NCBI RefSeq assembly: GCF_000425405.1
Contig: NZ_KE384367.1
Coordinates: forward strand, 80,749 to 144,748
Source of the DNA: Ferrimonas kyonanensis DSM 18153
GTDB taxonomy: Bacteria > Pseudomonadota > Gammaproteobacteria > Enterobacterales > Shewanellaceae
Length of the DNA stretch: 64,000 bases
Direction: 5' to 3'
Part shown: positions 56,391-64,000 of the stretch, piece by piece
Numbering within the stretch: position 1 is the first letter of the stretch
Layout of the letters: each line of letters starts with the position of its first letter
The notes under the pieces: model-generated
Database searches by the model: none
What the model was told of the DNA's origin: nothing
Seen by the model: the letters and a program-made list of their open reading frames with translations, nothing else
Position numbers and translations under genes: made by a program

Positions 56391-59174
56391 ATGCCAGAAC
56401 TGATCGTCAGCCCCAACGATAACAAAAAATACGCTCAGGTCACGCTAGACAATGGCTTAAGGGCCTTACTGATCGCCGATTCCACGGCCACCAAGTCCGC
56501 CGCCGCACTGGCCGTTAATGTCGGCCACTTCGACGATCCCGACGATCGGGAAGGAATGGCCCACTTCCTCGAGCACATGCTGTTTCTCGGCACCGAAAAG
56601 TTTCCCCACCCGGGAGAATACCAGCAGTTCATCAGCCAGAACGGCGGCAACCACAACGCCTGGACCGGACCGGAGTTCACCAGCTACTTTTTCGACATCA
56701 ACCACGACCGCTTTCAAGAGGGGTTATTGCGCTTCAGCCAGTTCTTTACCGCGCCGTTGTTCGATGCTCACCTGGCGGACAAAGAGCGCCAATCGGTGGA
56801 TTCTGAGTTTAAGATGAAACTGCGGGATGACGTGCGCCGCCTGTATCAGGTGCATAAACAAACCGTAAATCCGGCCCACCCCTTCAGTAAGTTCTCCGTC
56901 GGCAACCTGGACACCCTGGCGGATCGTAACCAGCGTCCGGTTCGGGAGGAGTTGCTGGAGTTCTACCGCACCCAGTATTCCGCCAACCTGATGACCCTGG
57001 TGTTGGTGAGCAATGCCGACCTCGAGCAGATGCGGGATTGGCTGCAGCAGTACTTCAGCGCCATCGTCAACCGGGACATTCACAAGTGCTACCCGGACAT
57101 TCCGCTGTACACCGACAAAGAGATGAACATCGAGGTGCAGGCCACGCCCCTGAAAGCGCAGCGGCGACTCACGGTGACCTTTCCGCTTCCCGGAGTGGAC
57201 AAATGGTATCACCTCAAACCACTGACTTTTTTAGCGCACATGTTGGGTTACGAAGGTCGGGGCAGCCTGCTATCACTGCTGAAACGTCAGGGACTGGCCA
57301 CCAACCTGTCTGCCGGCGGCGGCATCAATGGCTACAACTTTAAAGATTTCAACATCAGCTTTCAGCTGACAGAGAAAGGGATCGGCGAACAAGACACCAT
57401 CATCGGACTGATGTTTCAGTTTATCGAAGTGGTGCGCCAACAATGCCTCGAAGACTGGCGCTATGAAGAGCGCAAAACCCTGTTGGATTTGGCGTTCAAG
57501 TATCAGGAAGCCAATAAACCGCTGGATCTGGCCAGCCACCTGGCCATCAACCTGCAGCACTACCCGGCCGAGGACGTGATTTTTGGCGACTACCGCATGG
57601 ACGCCCTGGATCATCAGCTGACCGCCTCACTGCTGGACACCATGGTGCCCGATCAGTTGCGGATTCAACTGGTATTGCCAGAGCTCGATACCGATCGGCA
57701 CGCCAAGTGGTACAACACCCCCTATCGCATCACTCCGATCACCGCCGCTCGCCGACAGCGCTGGGCCAGTGTCCCCCGCTCCCACGAGCTGGGGTTACCC
57801 GGCCCCAACCCCTACATCCTGGGCAATATTCGCCCCCGACAGGAGCAGCCGCAAAGCACCGGTCCCGAAGTGGTTTTCAATCAACAGGGGTTTCGTCTCT
57901 GGCACTACAAAGACAATGAGTTCAATGTGCCCAAAGGCCACCTGTTTATCGCCCTGGACAGTGAACAAGCTCACCGCACCACACGAGCGGCGGCTCTGAC
58001 CCGACTGTACATCGCCATGCTGCTGGACGATCTCAGCGAGCGAACCTATCCGGCCGAGATCGCCGGTATGTCCTATAACATCTACCCCCATCAGGGTGGA
58101 CTGACCCTGCACCTGACCGGCTTTACCGGCAAGCAGCAGGCACTGCTGACGCTGCTGTTGACCCAGGCCAGAAAGCGGAACTTTCTGCCCAGACGCTTCA
58201 ATGACACCAAAGCCAGGCTAATGCGCAACTGGCATGCGGTCCGCAACGCCCGGCCTATCTCAAAGTTATTTAACAGCCTCACCGCCACGCTGCAGCACCG
58301 CAGCTATGAGCCCCTGAGGCTGGCCGCCGGACTGGAAACCGTTACTCTGGAGGAGCTGCACGGTCACATCAGTAAAATCTATCAGCAGATCAACGTGGAA
58401 GCCTTCGTCTACGGAGACTGGTTGAAAGACGAAGCCGTGGCCCTGGCCCAGGACCTGAATCGCCAACTGGCGCTGGTCAGCCAACCCGGAGAGGAGGTGG
58501 CCAGGGAGTTGGTGCGCATCGACAACAAGGGCACTATCCTCAGGGAACTGCCCGCCGAGCATCAGGACAGCGCCATATTGGTGTACTACCAATCCAGGCA
58601 GCACAGCACCGACAAGGCCGCCATGTTCAGCCTGCTCAACCACGCCATGTCATCGACCTTCTTCCACGAACTGCGAACCAAGCAACAACTGGGCTACATG
58701 GTCGGCACCAGTTACGTGCCGCTGAACCACTACCCGGGACTGATGTTCTACATTCAAAGTCCGGTGGCCAGCCCGCTGAAACTGATTGAAGCCATCGACC
58801 AGTTCATTGCCGATTTCAGCTACGCGCTGATGCAGATCACGCATGAACAGTGGCAAGCCACCAAACAGGGATTGATTCAACAGATTCTCGAGCCGGATGC
58901 CAACATCAATGCCAGGGCCCAGCGCCTGTGGACCAGCATCGGCAACCACGACTGCGACTTCGATCAGCGGCAGAGAATCGCCGACAAGATCGCCTTGTTG
59001 GAGCGCGCTGACATGATTCGTTTTATCGTCAATCGAATGAAAGCCAAGACCCCGGACAGGCTGATTCTCTTTAGTTGTGGCAACCAGCATCAGGATAACT
59101 CTCCCATTACCGGCTCCAGCAGCATCGAAGACCTGAATCAATTTAAATCGGAAGCCGGTCGCTTTTCTATGTAA
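56391..59174 (+). CDS. M16-family zinc metallopeptidase (insulinase/pitrilysin-like)
   Basis: 927 residues from ATG 56391, with AGGA upstream; an adjacent TTG at 56388 is also possible. The inverted zinc motif HxxEH is HFLEH (His58, Glu61, His62), followed by the third ligand region SEFKMKLRDDVRRLYQ. Four homologous M16 domains fit the length, as in protease III (Ptr). There is no obvious signal peptide, unlike E. coli Ptr, so it may be cytoplasmic like other gammaproteobacterial insulinase-type enzymes. A large-peptide-degrading role is the family norm. Confidence 0.92.
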   Translation: MPELIVSPNDNKKYAQVTLDNGLRALLIADSTATKSAAALAVNVGHFDDPDDREGMAHFLEHMLFLGTEKFPHPGEYQQFISQNGGNHNAWTGPEFTSYFFDINHDRFQEGLLRFSQFFTAPLFDAHLADKERQSVDSEFKMKLRDDVRRLYQVHKQTVNPAHPFSKFSVGNLDTLADRNQRPVREELLEFYRTQYSANLMTLVLVSNADLEQMRDWLQQYFSAIVNRDIHKCYPDIPLYTDKEMNIEVQATPLKAQRRLTVTFPLPGVDKWYHLKPLTFLAHMLGYEGRGSLLSLLKRQGLATNLSAGGGINGYNFKDFNISFQLTEKGIGEQDTIIGLMFQFIEVVRQQCLEDWRYEERKTLLDLAFKYQEANKPLDLASHLAINLQHYPAEDVIFGDYRMDALDHQLTASLLDTMVPDQLRIQLVLPELDTDRHAKWYNTPYRITPITAARRQRWASVPRSHELGLPGPNPYILGNIRPRQEQPQSTGPEVVFNQQGFRLWHYKDNEFNVPKGHLFIALDSEQAHRTTRAAALTRLYIAMLLDDLSERTYPAEIAGMSYNIYPHQGGLTLHLTGFTGKQQALLTLLLTQARKRNFLPRRFNDTKARLMRNWHAVRNARPISKLFNSLTATLQHRSYEPLRLAAGLETVTLEELHGHISKIYQQINVEAFVYGDWLKDEAVALAQDLNRQLALVSQPGEEVARELVRIDNKGTILRELPAEHQDSAILVYYQSRQHSTDKAAMFSLLNHAMSSTFFHELRTKQQLGYMVGTSYVPLNHYPGLMFYIQSPVASPLKLIEAIDQFIADFSYALMQITHEQWQATKQGLIQQILEPDANINARAQRLWTSIGNHDCDFDQRQRIADKIALLERADMIRFIVNRMKAKTPDRLILFSCGNQHQDNSPITGSSSIEDLNQFKSEAGRFSM

Positions 59175-59210
59175 CCCGCTCTGTGATGCCGCTGTAATTC
59201 AACAGCTTAA

Positions 59211-59300
59211 CCGCAGTATCTGCGGTTGCTGTCACCTCGTAACAGATGCTATTGTAAAATAGTTGTATACAGTGTTAGGCGGTCCAAATAGGGCCGTTTT
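59211..59300 (+). terminator. pair of hairpins after the M16 peptidase gene
   Basis: First hairpin CCGCAG (59211-59216) / CTGCGG (59220-59225) with no T run. Second CGGTCC (59280-59285) / GGGCCG (59291-59296) with one G-T pair, then TTTT. The second could act as a weak terminator or lie in the leader of the next gene. Confidence 0.4.
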
Positions 59301-59329
59301 CTATATCATAAGAACGTATAAATACAGAT

Positions 59330-62300
59330 ATGAAGCTAAAACTGGTCGTCGCCCTTATCCTATCCCTTGCCCTGAGTTCCATGGCGAGCATGGCGGCTTC
59401 ATTGCAACCGGTCACCAAACTCCAGCACCTGTCGATGGCGAAAGGGCTGAGCCAATCGGTGGTCACCGCCATTACCCAAGACAACCAGGGCATGATGTGG
59501 TTTGCTACTCTCGATGGCCTAAACCGCTTTGATGGCAACGAATTCAAGGTGTTCCGTCATGAGGAGGGCAATCCCAACAGCCTCAGTTCCAACACCATTC
59601 ACGACCTGGTGTACGTCGCCAAGCAGAACGCGCTCTACATAGCGACCCAAACCGCCATCAGCCGCTATGACATCACCTCTCAGCAGTTTTCCACCATCGA
59701 CATTCCCTCGGGGCTGACCACCAATCACCTGACACTGTACAAAAACCACATCTGGCTCTCCAACACTCAGGGACTGTTTTCACTGAACATCCACTCCGGC
59801 GTCATCGAGCAACTCAGCGCCGGCGAAGCGATCAAAAAAAGCCTCCCCGGAAAAACGCTGAACCTGGCCCTGACCGCCTCCGGCCAGGTCAAATCGAATC
59901 AACCGGGCGGCAACGAGCAATGGACGCCGCTGACGGATGGCAACTTAAACGTTATCGACATCGATCGCGCCATCAATGAGTGGTTCCTGTTAACCGCCAA
60001 CCAGGTTTTCAGCTTAAGCCGCAGTGGCGAATTAACGGAAATATTGACTGGCGAACAGTTTGAAAAGCTGGATTACAACGAGCGGGAAAGCACATTGCGG
60101 GTGGTCTCAGAAACCGGAATCATCGCCGTTGACACCTCAGAACACCCTTACAAGATCCGCCAGTTTCACACCGAGGATAACAACAAACCCATCATTAGCC
60201 TGTTCACCGATTCAGGCAATAACTTCTGGTTTGGCACCAATGGCAACGGCCTGTTCAGAAAGAGTAATCAACAGAAAGTGGTTGAAAAGTTTGCCAATGA
60301 CAATGGCAATGACGTCTGGGGGGCTCACCAGTTTGGCCAGGAGTTGGTGGTTCTGGAAGATGACCCCGAGGTTCACTTCTATAATGAGCAGTTTGAGCAA
60401 ACCCGCAGCCTCAACACCGCCATTGCCGGCCCCAAAACCGTGGCCACCTTTGGCGACAAACTGCTGATCAGTGGTCGCCAGACCCTGGTCATTGTCGATG
60501 CCAACTTCAATACCACCACCCTGAAGCACGATGCCACCTTCAGCTGCATCATTCCTGATATCTATCAGGGCAAGGTGTACCTTGGTACCGTGGATCACGG
60601 CTTGATGATGCTCAACCTCAACAGCCCCTCCCCGGCCATTGTTCCGGCTCCGCTGGATGAGCAGTTTAAACACCCCATTCTCAATGGCGCAGTCACCAAA
60701 AGCAGCCTGGTGATCGGTACTCAGAATGGCGTCATTCAACTGGTGAAACTGGACGACGAACTGATTCGAAATGGCGAATTCCTCAAGGGACGCATCATCT
60801 CCGGCACAAAAATCGCCAATGGCCAGATCTACGCTCAAGCACTGGATACCGGCATGTTTGAGATAAACAGCAGCGGCCACATCGAACAGTTCAGTAAACT
60901 GAACAAGAGCGTGGCCTACTCCTTTGAAGTCACTCCGGAACGCATCATCAGTGCCACCTCCGGCGGCCTGGTGGTGGTCGATCGCAGCAGTGGCGACACC
61001 GTCAACATCTACGATACCAAGCTCGGAGCCCTGTCCGAGTTTAACGGCATGGCCAGCGGTAAATTCAATGACAAGTTGGTCTTTGGTGGCAGCGGCGGAC
61101 TGAACCTGGTCTCCGACATCGACAAAACCCAGCAACGGGCGACCGCTCCGGTAATCACCTCGTTTCGAATCTTCAACCGAGAAGTGCCGGTGAGTGAGAA
61201 GTTGAGCAAGAACATTTTGGTGGCCAAATCCATCACCCTGAAAAGCAGCGATTACCCATTCTCTTTCGGCTTTTCCTCGCCCACAGAGGCATTGGATTAC
61301 AACATCTCCTACCTGTACCGACTCCATGGCCTGGATGACAACTGGCTGGAAACCGCCAACAACTCCCGCATCGCCACCTACACCAACGTGCCCTACGGCG
61401 AGTACCGGTTCGAGATAAAAAGCACCAATGGCCTCGGCCACGACAGCCCGGTTCGCAGTCTTGAGGTCACCATTCTTCCCCCATGGTGGTTGTCGACCTC
61501 GGCCAAGGCAATCTACGCCATGGTACTGATGGCCATCATCTACCTGGCCTTCCGCTCCATTCAGCAGCGACGTCGGGTTCAGGCGCGCATCGCTCAGAGT
61601 GAGGAGCGCCTCAAGCTGTCTCTGTGGGGCAGTGGCGATGAGATGTGGGACTGGGACATCGATTCCGGACGGATATACCGCTCCAACATCTGGGGCACCC
61701 TGGACTTTCCTCAAGATGGTCAACGCAGCACCCCCACCGACAACGGCAACATCCACCCCAATGATCGGGAGCGTGTCCGCGCCGCCCTTGAAGCCCACTT
61801 CCGTGGCGACATCGATCATTTTGAGGCGACCTACCGGGTTCGAGACAAACAGCACAACTGGATCTGGATCCTCGACCGGGCCAAGATTGTCGAACGTGAC
61901 GGTGACGATCAACCATCGCGAATGACCGGAACCATTAAAGACATCAGTAAAATCAAAGAAGCGGAAGAGCGCCTGACCATCTTTGCCCGCGCCCTGACCA
62001 ACATCTCCGAAGGGATGTTCATTCTGGATGCCAATTTCAACTATCTGGAGCTGAACGACAGTGGCTGTCAAATCCTGGGGCACAAACGCCAGGCACTGAT
62101 AGGCACTCCGCTGTCACTGGGAGATCTGGACACCGATTACTTCCAGGAAATCTCCAACATCGTCAAGATTCAGGGCAACTGGGCCAGCGAACTTGAGCAC
62201 CGCCGCCCGGATGGCCGGAAAATCCATCTGGATGTGGTGATCGATCTGATCAAGGCCGAGGACAACCACCCCAGCTATTTTGTCGGCATCCTTACCGACA

Positions 62301-63634
62301 TTACCCACCGCAAACAGAATGAGGTGGAGCTGCGGCGACTGACCAACAACGACGTGCTGACCGGACTGCCAAACCGCACTTACCTGCACATCAGCCTGGA
62401 CGCCCGCATCAAGCGCCAAAGCGAACACTGCCTGTTTGTGTTTGATCTGGATAACTTTAAGCGCATCAATGAAACCCTGGGCCACGATGTGGGAGACAGC
62501 TTGTTGTGTCATGTGGCCAACCGCCTCAACAGCAAACTGCCCAACGACTGCGAACTCTACCGCCTCGGCGGCGACGAGTTTGCCGTCATCGCCGACAGCA
62601 CCTCGTCGGTGAAGAATGCCAGTAAGATCGCCAAGCGGATCCTGACCACCTTTGAACAACCCTATCTGGTAGACGAAGAGGAGATCGTCGTCAAAGCCAG
62701 CATCGGCATCGTCAGCTACCCCGAGGATGACGTCGAGCCTCATGCACTGCTGAGAAAAGCCGATCTGGCGATGTACCACGCCAAGAGTCAGGGAGGGCAG
62801 CGTTTCCAGTTCTTCAACGACTTTATGAATCAGGACGCCATTAAGCGCTTCGAGGTCGAAAGCATGATTCGCCAAGCCCTGAAGGAGCACTGGTTTGAAT
62901 TGCATTATCAACCCAAAATGGCCCTCGGTTCCGACTCCATCTTTGGCATGGAAGCACTGGTTCGCCTCAACCACCCCAGCAAGGGTCTGCTGTTCCCCGA
63001 CCAGTTCATCGACCTGGCGGAGGAGACTGGTCTGATTATCGACATCGATAACTGGGTCTTAAAGCAAGCCTGTCTCACCGCCGAGCAATGGCGGAAAAAA
63101 GGCCTGCTGCGGGGCCGAATGGCGGTGAACCTCTCCAGCCAGCAATTTAGCTCTCCCGGGCTGTGCAAGCGCATTCAAGCGATTCTGGACGAGACCGGCC
63201 TGCCCGCCCACAACCTGGAACTGGAGATCACCGAAGGCACCGTCATCGAGCGGCCAGAAGCAGCCATTCAGATTATGAAAGACCTCAACCGGATGCAGAT
63301 TCATCTGGCATTGGATGATTTCGGCACTGGATACTCTTCATTGTCTTACCTGAAGCGGTTCCCGATTCATACGTTAAAAATCGACAAATCCTTTATCGAT
63401 GACATCGCCACTTCCGATCGCGACATGAAAATGGTCGACTCCATCATTACCATCGCCCACAACATGAACTTGCAAGTGGTGGCAGAAGGGATTGAAGAGC
63501 AATCGCAACTTACTGTTTTAAAGGCTCTTAAGTGTGAATTAATTCAAGGCTACCATTTCAGTAAACCGCTAAAAGAAAGTCATATAGAACAAAAGCTTAA
63601 AAATGAGAAATCCAAAATCTCTTTGAAAAGCTAG
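59330..63634 (+). CDS. propeller-sensor PAS-GGDEF-EAL protein (c-di-GMP turnover)
   Basis: 1434 residues. Signal sequence (about 1-22), then a periplasmic seven-bladed two-component-regulator-type propeller region (about 30-640; blades such as GMMWFATLDGLNRFDG and NNFWFGTNGNGLFRK). A Y_Y_Y-like domain (about 640-710; SYLYRLHGLDDNWLE ... YGEYRFEIKS) precedes a membrane helix (about 720-742). Two PAS domains follow (about 756-870 and 882-1000), then GGDEF with intact GGDEF at 1080-1084, and EAL with EAL at 1208-1210 plus LDDFGTGYSSLSYLKRFP and VVAEGIEEQ. No RxxD inhibitory site is seen before GGDEF. Both catalytic motifs are intact, so it may make or degrade c-di-GMP in response to an extracellular ligand. 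Confidence 0.93.
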   Translation: MKLKLVVALILSLALSSMASMAASLQPVTKLQHLSMAKGLSQSVVTAITQDNQGMMWFATLDGLNRFDGNEFKVFRHEEGNPNSLSSNTIHDLVYVAKQNALYIATQTAISRYDITSQQFSTIDIPSGLTTNHLTLYKNHIWLSNTQGLFSLNIHSGVIEQLSAGEAIKKSLPGKTLNLALTASGQVKSNQPGGNEQWTPLTDGNLNVIDIDRAINEWFLLTANQVFSLSRSGELTEILTGEQFEKLDYNERESTLRVVSETGIIAVDTSEHPYKIRQFHTEDNNKPIISLFTDSGNNFWFGTNGNGLFRKSNQQKVVEKFANDNGNDVWGAHQFGQELVVLEDDPEVHFYNEQFEQTRSLNTAIAGPKTVATFGDKLLISGRQTLVIVDANFNTTTLKHDATFSCIIPDIYQGKVYLGTVDHGLMMLNLNSPSPAIVPAPLDEQFKHPILNGAVTKSSLVIGTQNGVIQLVKLDDELIRNGEFLKGRIISGTKIANGQIYAQALDTGMFEINSSGHIEQFSKLNKSVAYSFEVTPERIISATSGGLVVVDRSSGDTVNIYDTKLGALSEFNGMASGKFNDKLVFGGSGGLNLVSDIDKTQQRATAPVITSFRIFNREVPVSEKLSKNILVAKSITLKSSDYPFSFGFSSPTEALDYNISYLYRLHGLDDNWLETANNSRIATYTNVPYGEYRFEIKSTNGLGHDSPVRSLEVTILPPWWLSTSAKAIYAMVLMAIIYLAFRSIQQRRRVQARIAQSEERLKLSLWGSGDEMWDWDIDSGRIYRSNIWGTLDFPQDGQRSTPTDNGNIHPNDRERVRAALEAHFRGDIDHFEATYRVRDKQHNWIWILDRAKIVERDGDDQPSRMTGTIKDISKIKEAEERLTIFARALTNISEGMFILDANFNYLELNDSGCQILGHKRQALIGTPLSLGDLDTDYFQEISNIVKIQGNWASELEHRRPDGRKIHLDVVIDLIKAEDNHPSYFVGILTDITHRKQNEVELRRLTNNDVLTGLPNRTYLHISLDARIKRQSEHCLFVFDLDNFKRINETLGHDVGDSLLCHVANRLNSKLPNDCELYRLGGDEFAVIADSTSSVKNASKIAKRILTTFEQPYLVDEEEIVVKASIGIVSYPEDDVEPHALLRKADLAMYHAKSQGGQRFQFFNDFMNQDAIKRFEVESMIRQALKEHWFELHYQPKMALGSDSIFGMEALVRLNHPSKGLLFPDQFIDLAEETGLIIDIDNWVLKQACLTAEQWRKKGLLRGRMAVNLSSQQFSSPGLCKRIQAILDETGLPAHNLELEITEGTVIERPEAAIQIMKDLNRMQIHLALDDFGTGYSSLSYLKRFPIHTLKIDKSFIDDIATSDRDMKMVDSIITIAHNMNLQVVAEGIEEQSQLTVLKALKCELIQGYHFSKPLKESHIEQKLKNEKSKISLKS

Positions 63635-63675
63635 GAAATTTACCACAAAACAACATTGGCACAACCATTGCTAAA

Positions 63676-63708
63676 CCCTTGCTGTCTATTTTTAACATTC
63701 AGCAAGGG
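63676..63708 (+). promoter_or_regulatory. leader hairpin that contains the Shine-Dalgarno of the repeat protein
   Basis: Perfect 9-bp inverted repeat CCCTTGCTG (63676-63684) / CAGCAAGGG (63700-63708), 15-base AT-rich loop. The right arm includes AAGGG (63704-63708), the only good ribosome-binding site for ATG 63717, eight bases downstream. Folding would hide it from the ribosome. A terminator for the upstream gene is unlikely because no T run follows. Confidence 0.5.
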
Positions 63709-63716
63709 CAACCACT

Positions 63717-64000
63717 ATGACTACAGCAATGAAGCTTCTGTTATCCACCTTCGTTACTGCTACCTCTTTCTACGGTGTCGCATCCATCAGCCATACCCCT
63801 GAGCAGGCCAACGCGCTGCAACAGATCGCCGGAAGCGTGCCATGGATAAAGTTGTCCGAGCAAAACCAGCAGGTCGCGGGCAGCGTTCCCTGGATCAAGT
63901 TATCCGAAACCACCAACAAGCTGGCCGGCTCGGTGCCATGGATCAAGCTGTCCGAGCAAAACCAGCAAGTCGCCGGCTCGGTGCCGTGGATCAAGCTGTC
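63717..64000 (+). CDS. secreted tandem-repeat protein, novel (partial, runs off window)
   Basis: 94 complete codons are visible. A signal peptide (MKLLLSTFVTATSFYGVAS, from ATG 63717 or 63729) and a short linker (ISHTPEQANALQQI) come first. Then identical-length 16-residue repeats of the form AGSVPWIKLSEQNQQV begin; three are complete and a fourth is cut by the window edge. Repeats 1 and 3 end EQNQQV and repeat 2 ends ETTNKL. DNA copies differ mainly at synonymous sites, so the peptide is under selection. I do not recognise the family. Possible roles are an amyloid-like or solenoid extracellular protein or a multi-core peptide precursor. Confidence 0.75.
   Translation, partial: MTTAMKLLLSTFVTATSFYGVASISHTPEQANALQQIAGSVPWIKLSEQNQQVAGSVPWIKLSETTNKLAGSVPWIKLSEQNQQVAGSVPWIKL
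63828..64000 (+). repeat. 48-base in-frame tandem repeat (at least 3.6 copies)
   Basis: Units at 63828-63875, 63876-63923, 63924-63971 and 63972 to the window end. Each encodes AGSVPWIKLSE plus a variable five-residue end. Units 3 and 4 are nearly identical in DNA, while unit 2 differs most, hinting at a 96-base higher-order unit. Confidence 0.92.

Noticed and set aside
60212..62083. 623-codon minus-strand open frame inside the GGDEF-EAL gene
   Set aside because: Antisense shadow; the plus strand encodes recognisable propeller and PAS domains there.
63770..63994. 74-codon minus-strand frame of HGTEPATCWFCSD-like repeats
   Set aside because: It is the reverse reading of the plus-strand tandem repeat; the plus strand has the signal peptide and ribosome-binding site.

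Overview
The window looks like chromosome of a marine, respiratory gammaproteobacterium of the Alteromonadales, most like Ferrimonas or Shewanella. The reasons are gammaproteobacterial core gene orders (tig-clpP-clpX-lon-hupB-ppiD; accD-folC-dedD; cvpA-purF; asd-pdxB-fabB; prmB-aroC), FabV as an enoyl reductase, and a split flavocytochrome c (separate flavoprotein and tetraheme cytochrome). The genus is inferred from gene content alone. Most of the sequence is ordinary housekeeping DNA with short intergenic gaps and many clear rho-independent terminators.

Layout. 1-6.6 kb: 3' end of a HypX-type hydrogenase maturation gene, a small membrane protein, a DEDDh exonuclease, the YjjI/YjjW glycyl-radical enzyme and activase pair, and topB with a LexA-like box in front. 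6.7-11.8 kb: an accessory respiratory locus with a TetR-family regulator, a secreted FAD enoate-reductase-like protein, a tetraheme cytochrome c, a secreted cupin whose metal-site spacing matches DMSP lyases of the DddQ type, and an outer-membrane porin. FNR-like and CRP-like sites lie in its control regions. 11.9-18.9 kb: a chemoreceptor, a wax ester synthase/DGAT-like acyltransferase, a large exported gluzincin-propeller-barrel protein and a small hypothetical. 18.9-29 kb: fabV, ppiD, tRNA-Asp, hupB, lon (sigma-32-type promoter), clpX, clpP, tig. 29.2-30 kb: a small hypothetical and tRNA-His, tRNA-Arg and tRNA-Pro, with a degenerate tRNA-Pro copy between Arg and Pro. 30.2-46.5 kb: folD, cysS, ppiB, lpxH, a Yip1 protein, purF-cvpA, dedD-folC-accD, truA, fimV, asd, pdxB, fabB. 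46.6-55 kb: mnmC facing a long minus-strand operon prmB-aroC-MFS-MFS-epmC-NAD-kinase-like-yfcL. 55-64 kb: smrB/sixA, an M16 peptidase, a 1434-residue propeller-PAS-GGDEF-EAL protein, and the start of a secreted protein made of 16-residue tandem repeats that runs off the window.

How the genes work together. The best candidate for something undescribed in metabolism is the 6.7-11.8 kb locus. As a working model, substrate enters through the porin, a periplasmic cupin acts on it (possibly releasing acrylate or a similar enoate), and the flavoprotein/tetraheme pair uses the product as an electron acceptor under TetR control and anaerobic (FNR/CRP) control. The best candidate for a new protein family is the tandem-repeat protein at the right edge. 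Its ribosome-binding site lies inside a perfect 9-bp hairpin and it follows a c-di-GMP enzyme gene. All functional statements come from motif recognition by eye and memory of families; no database search was run.
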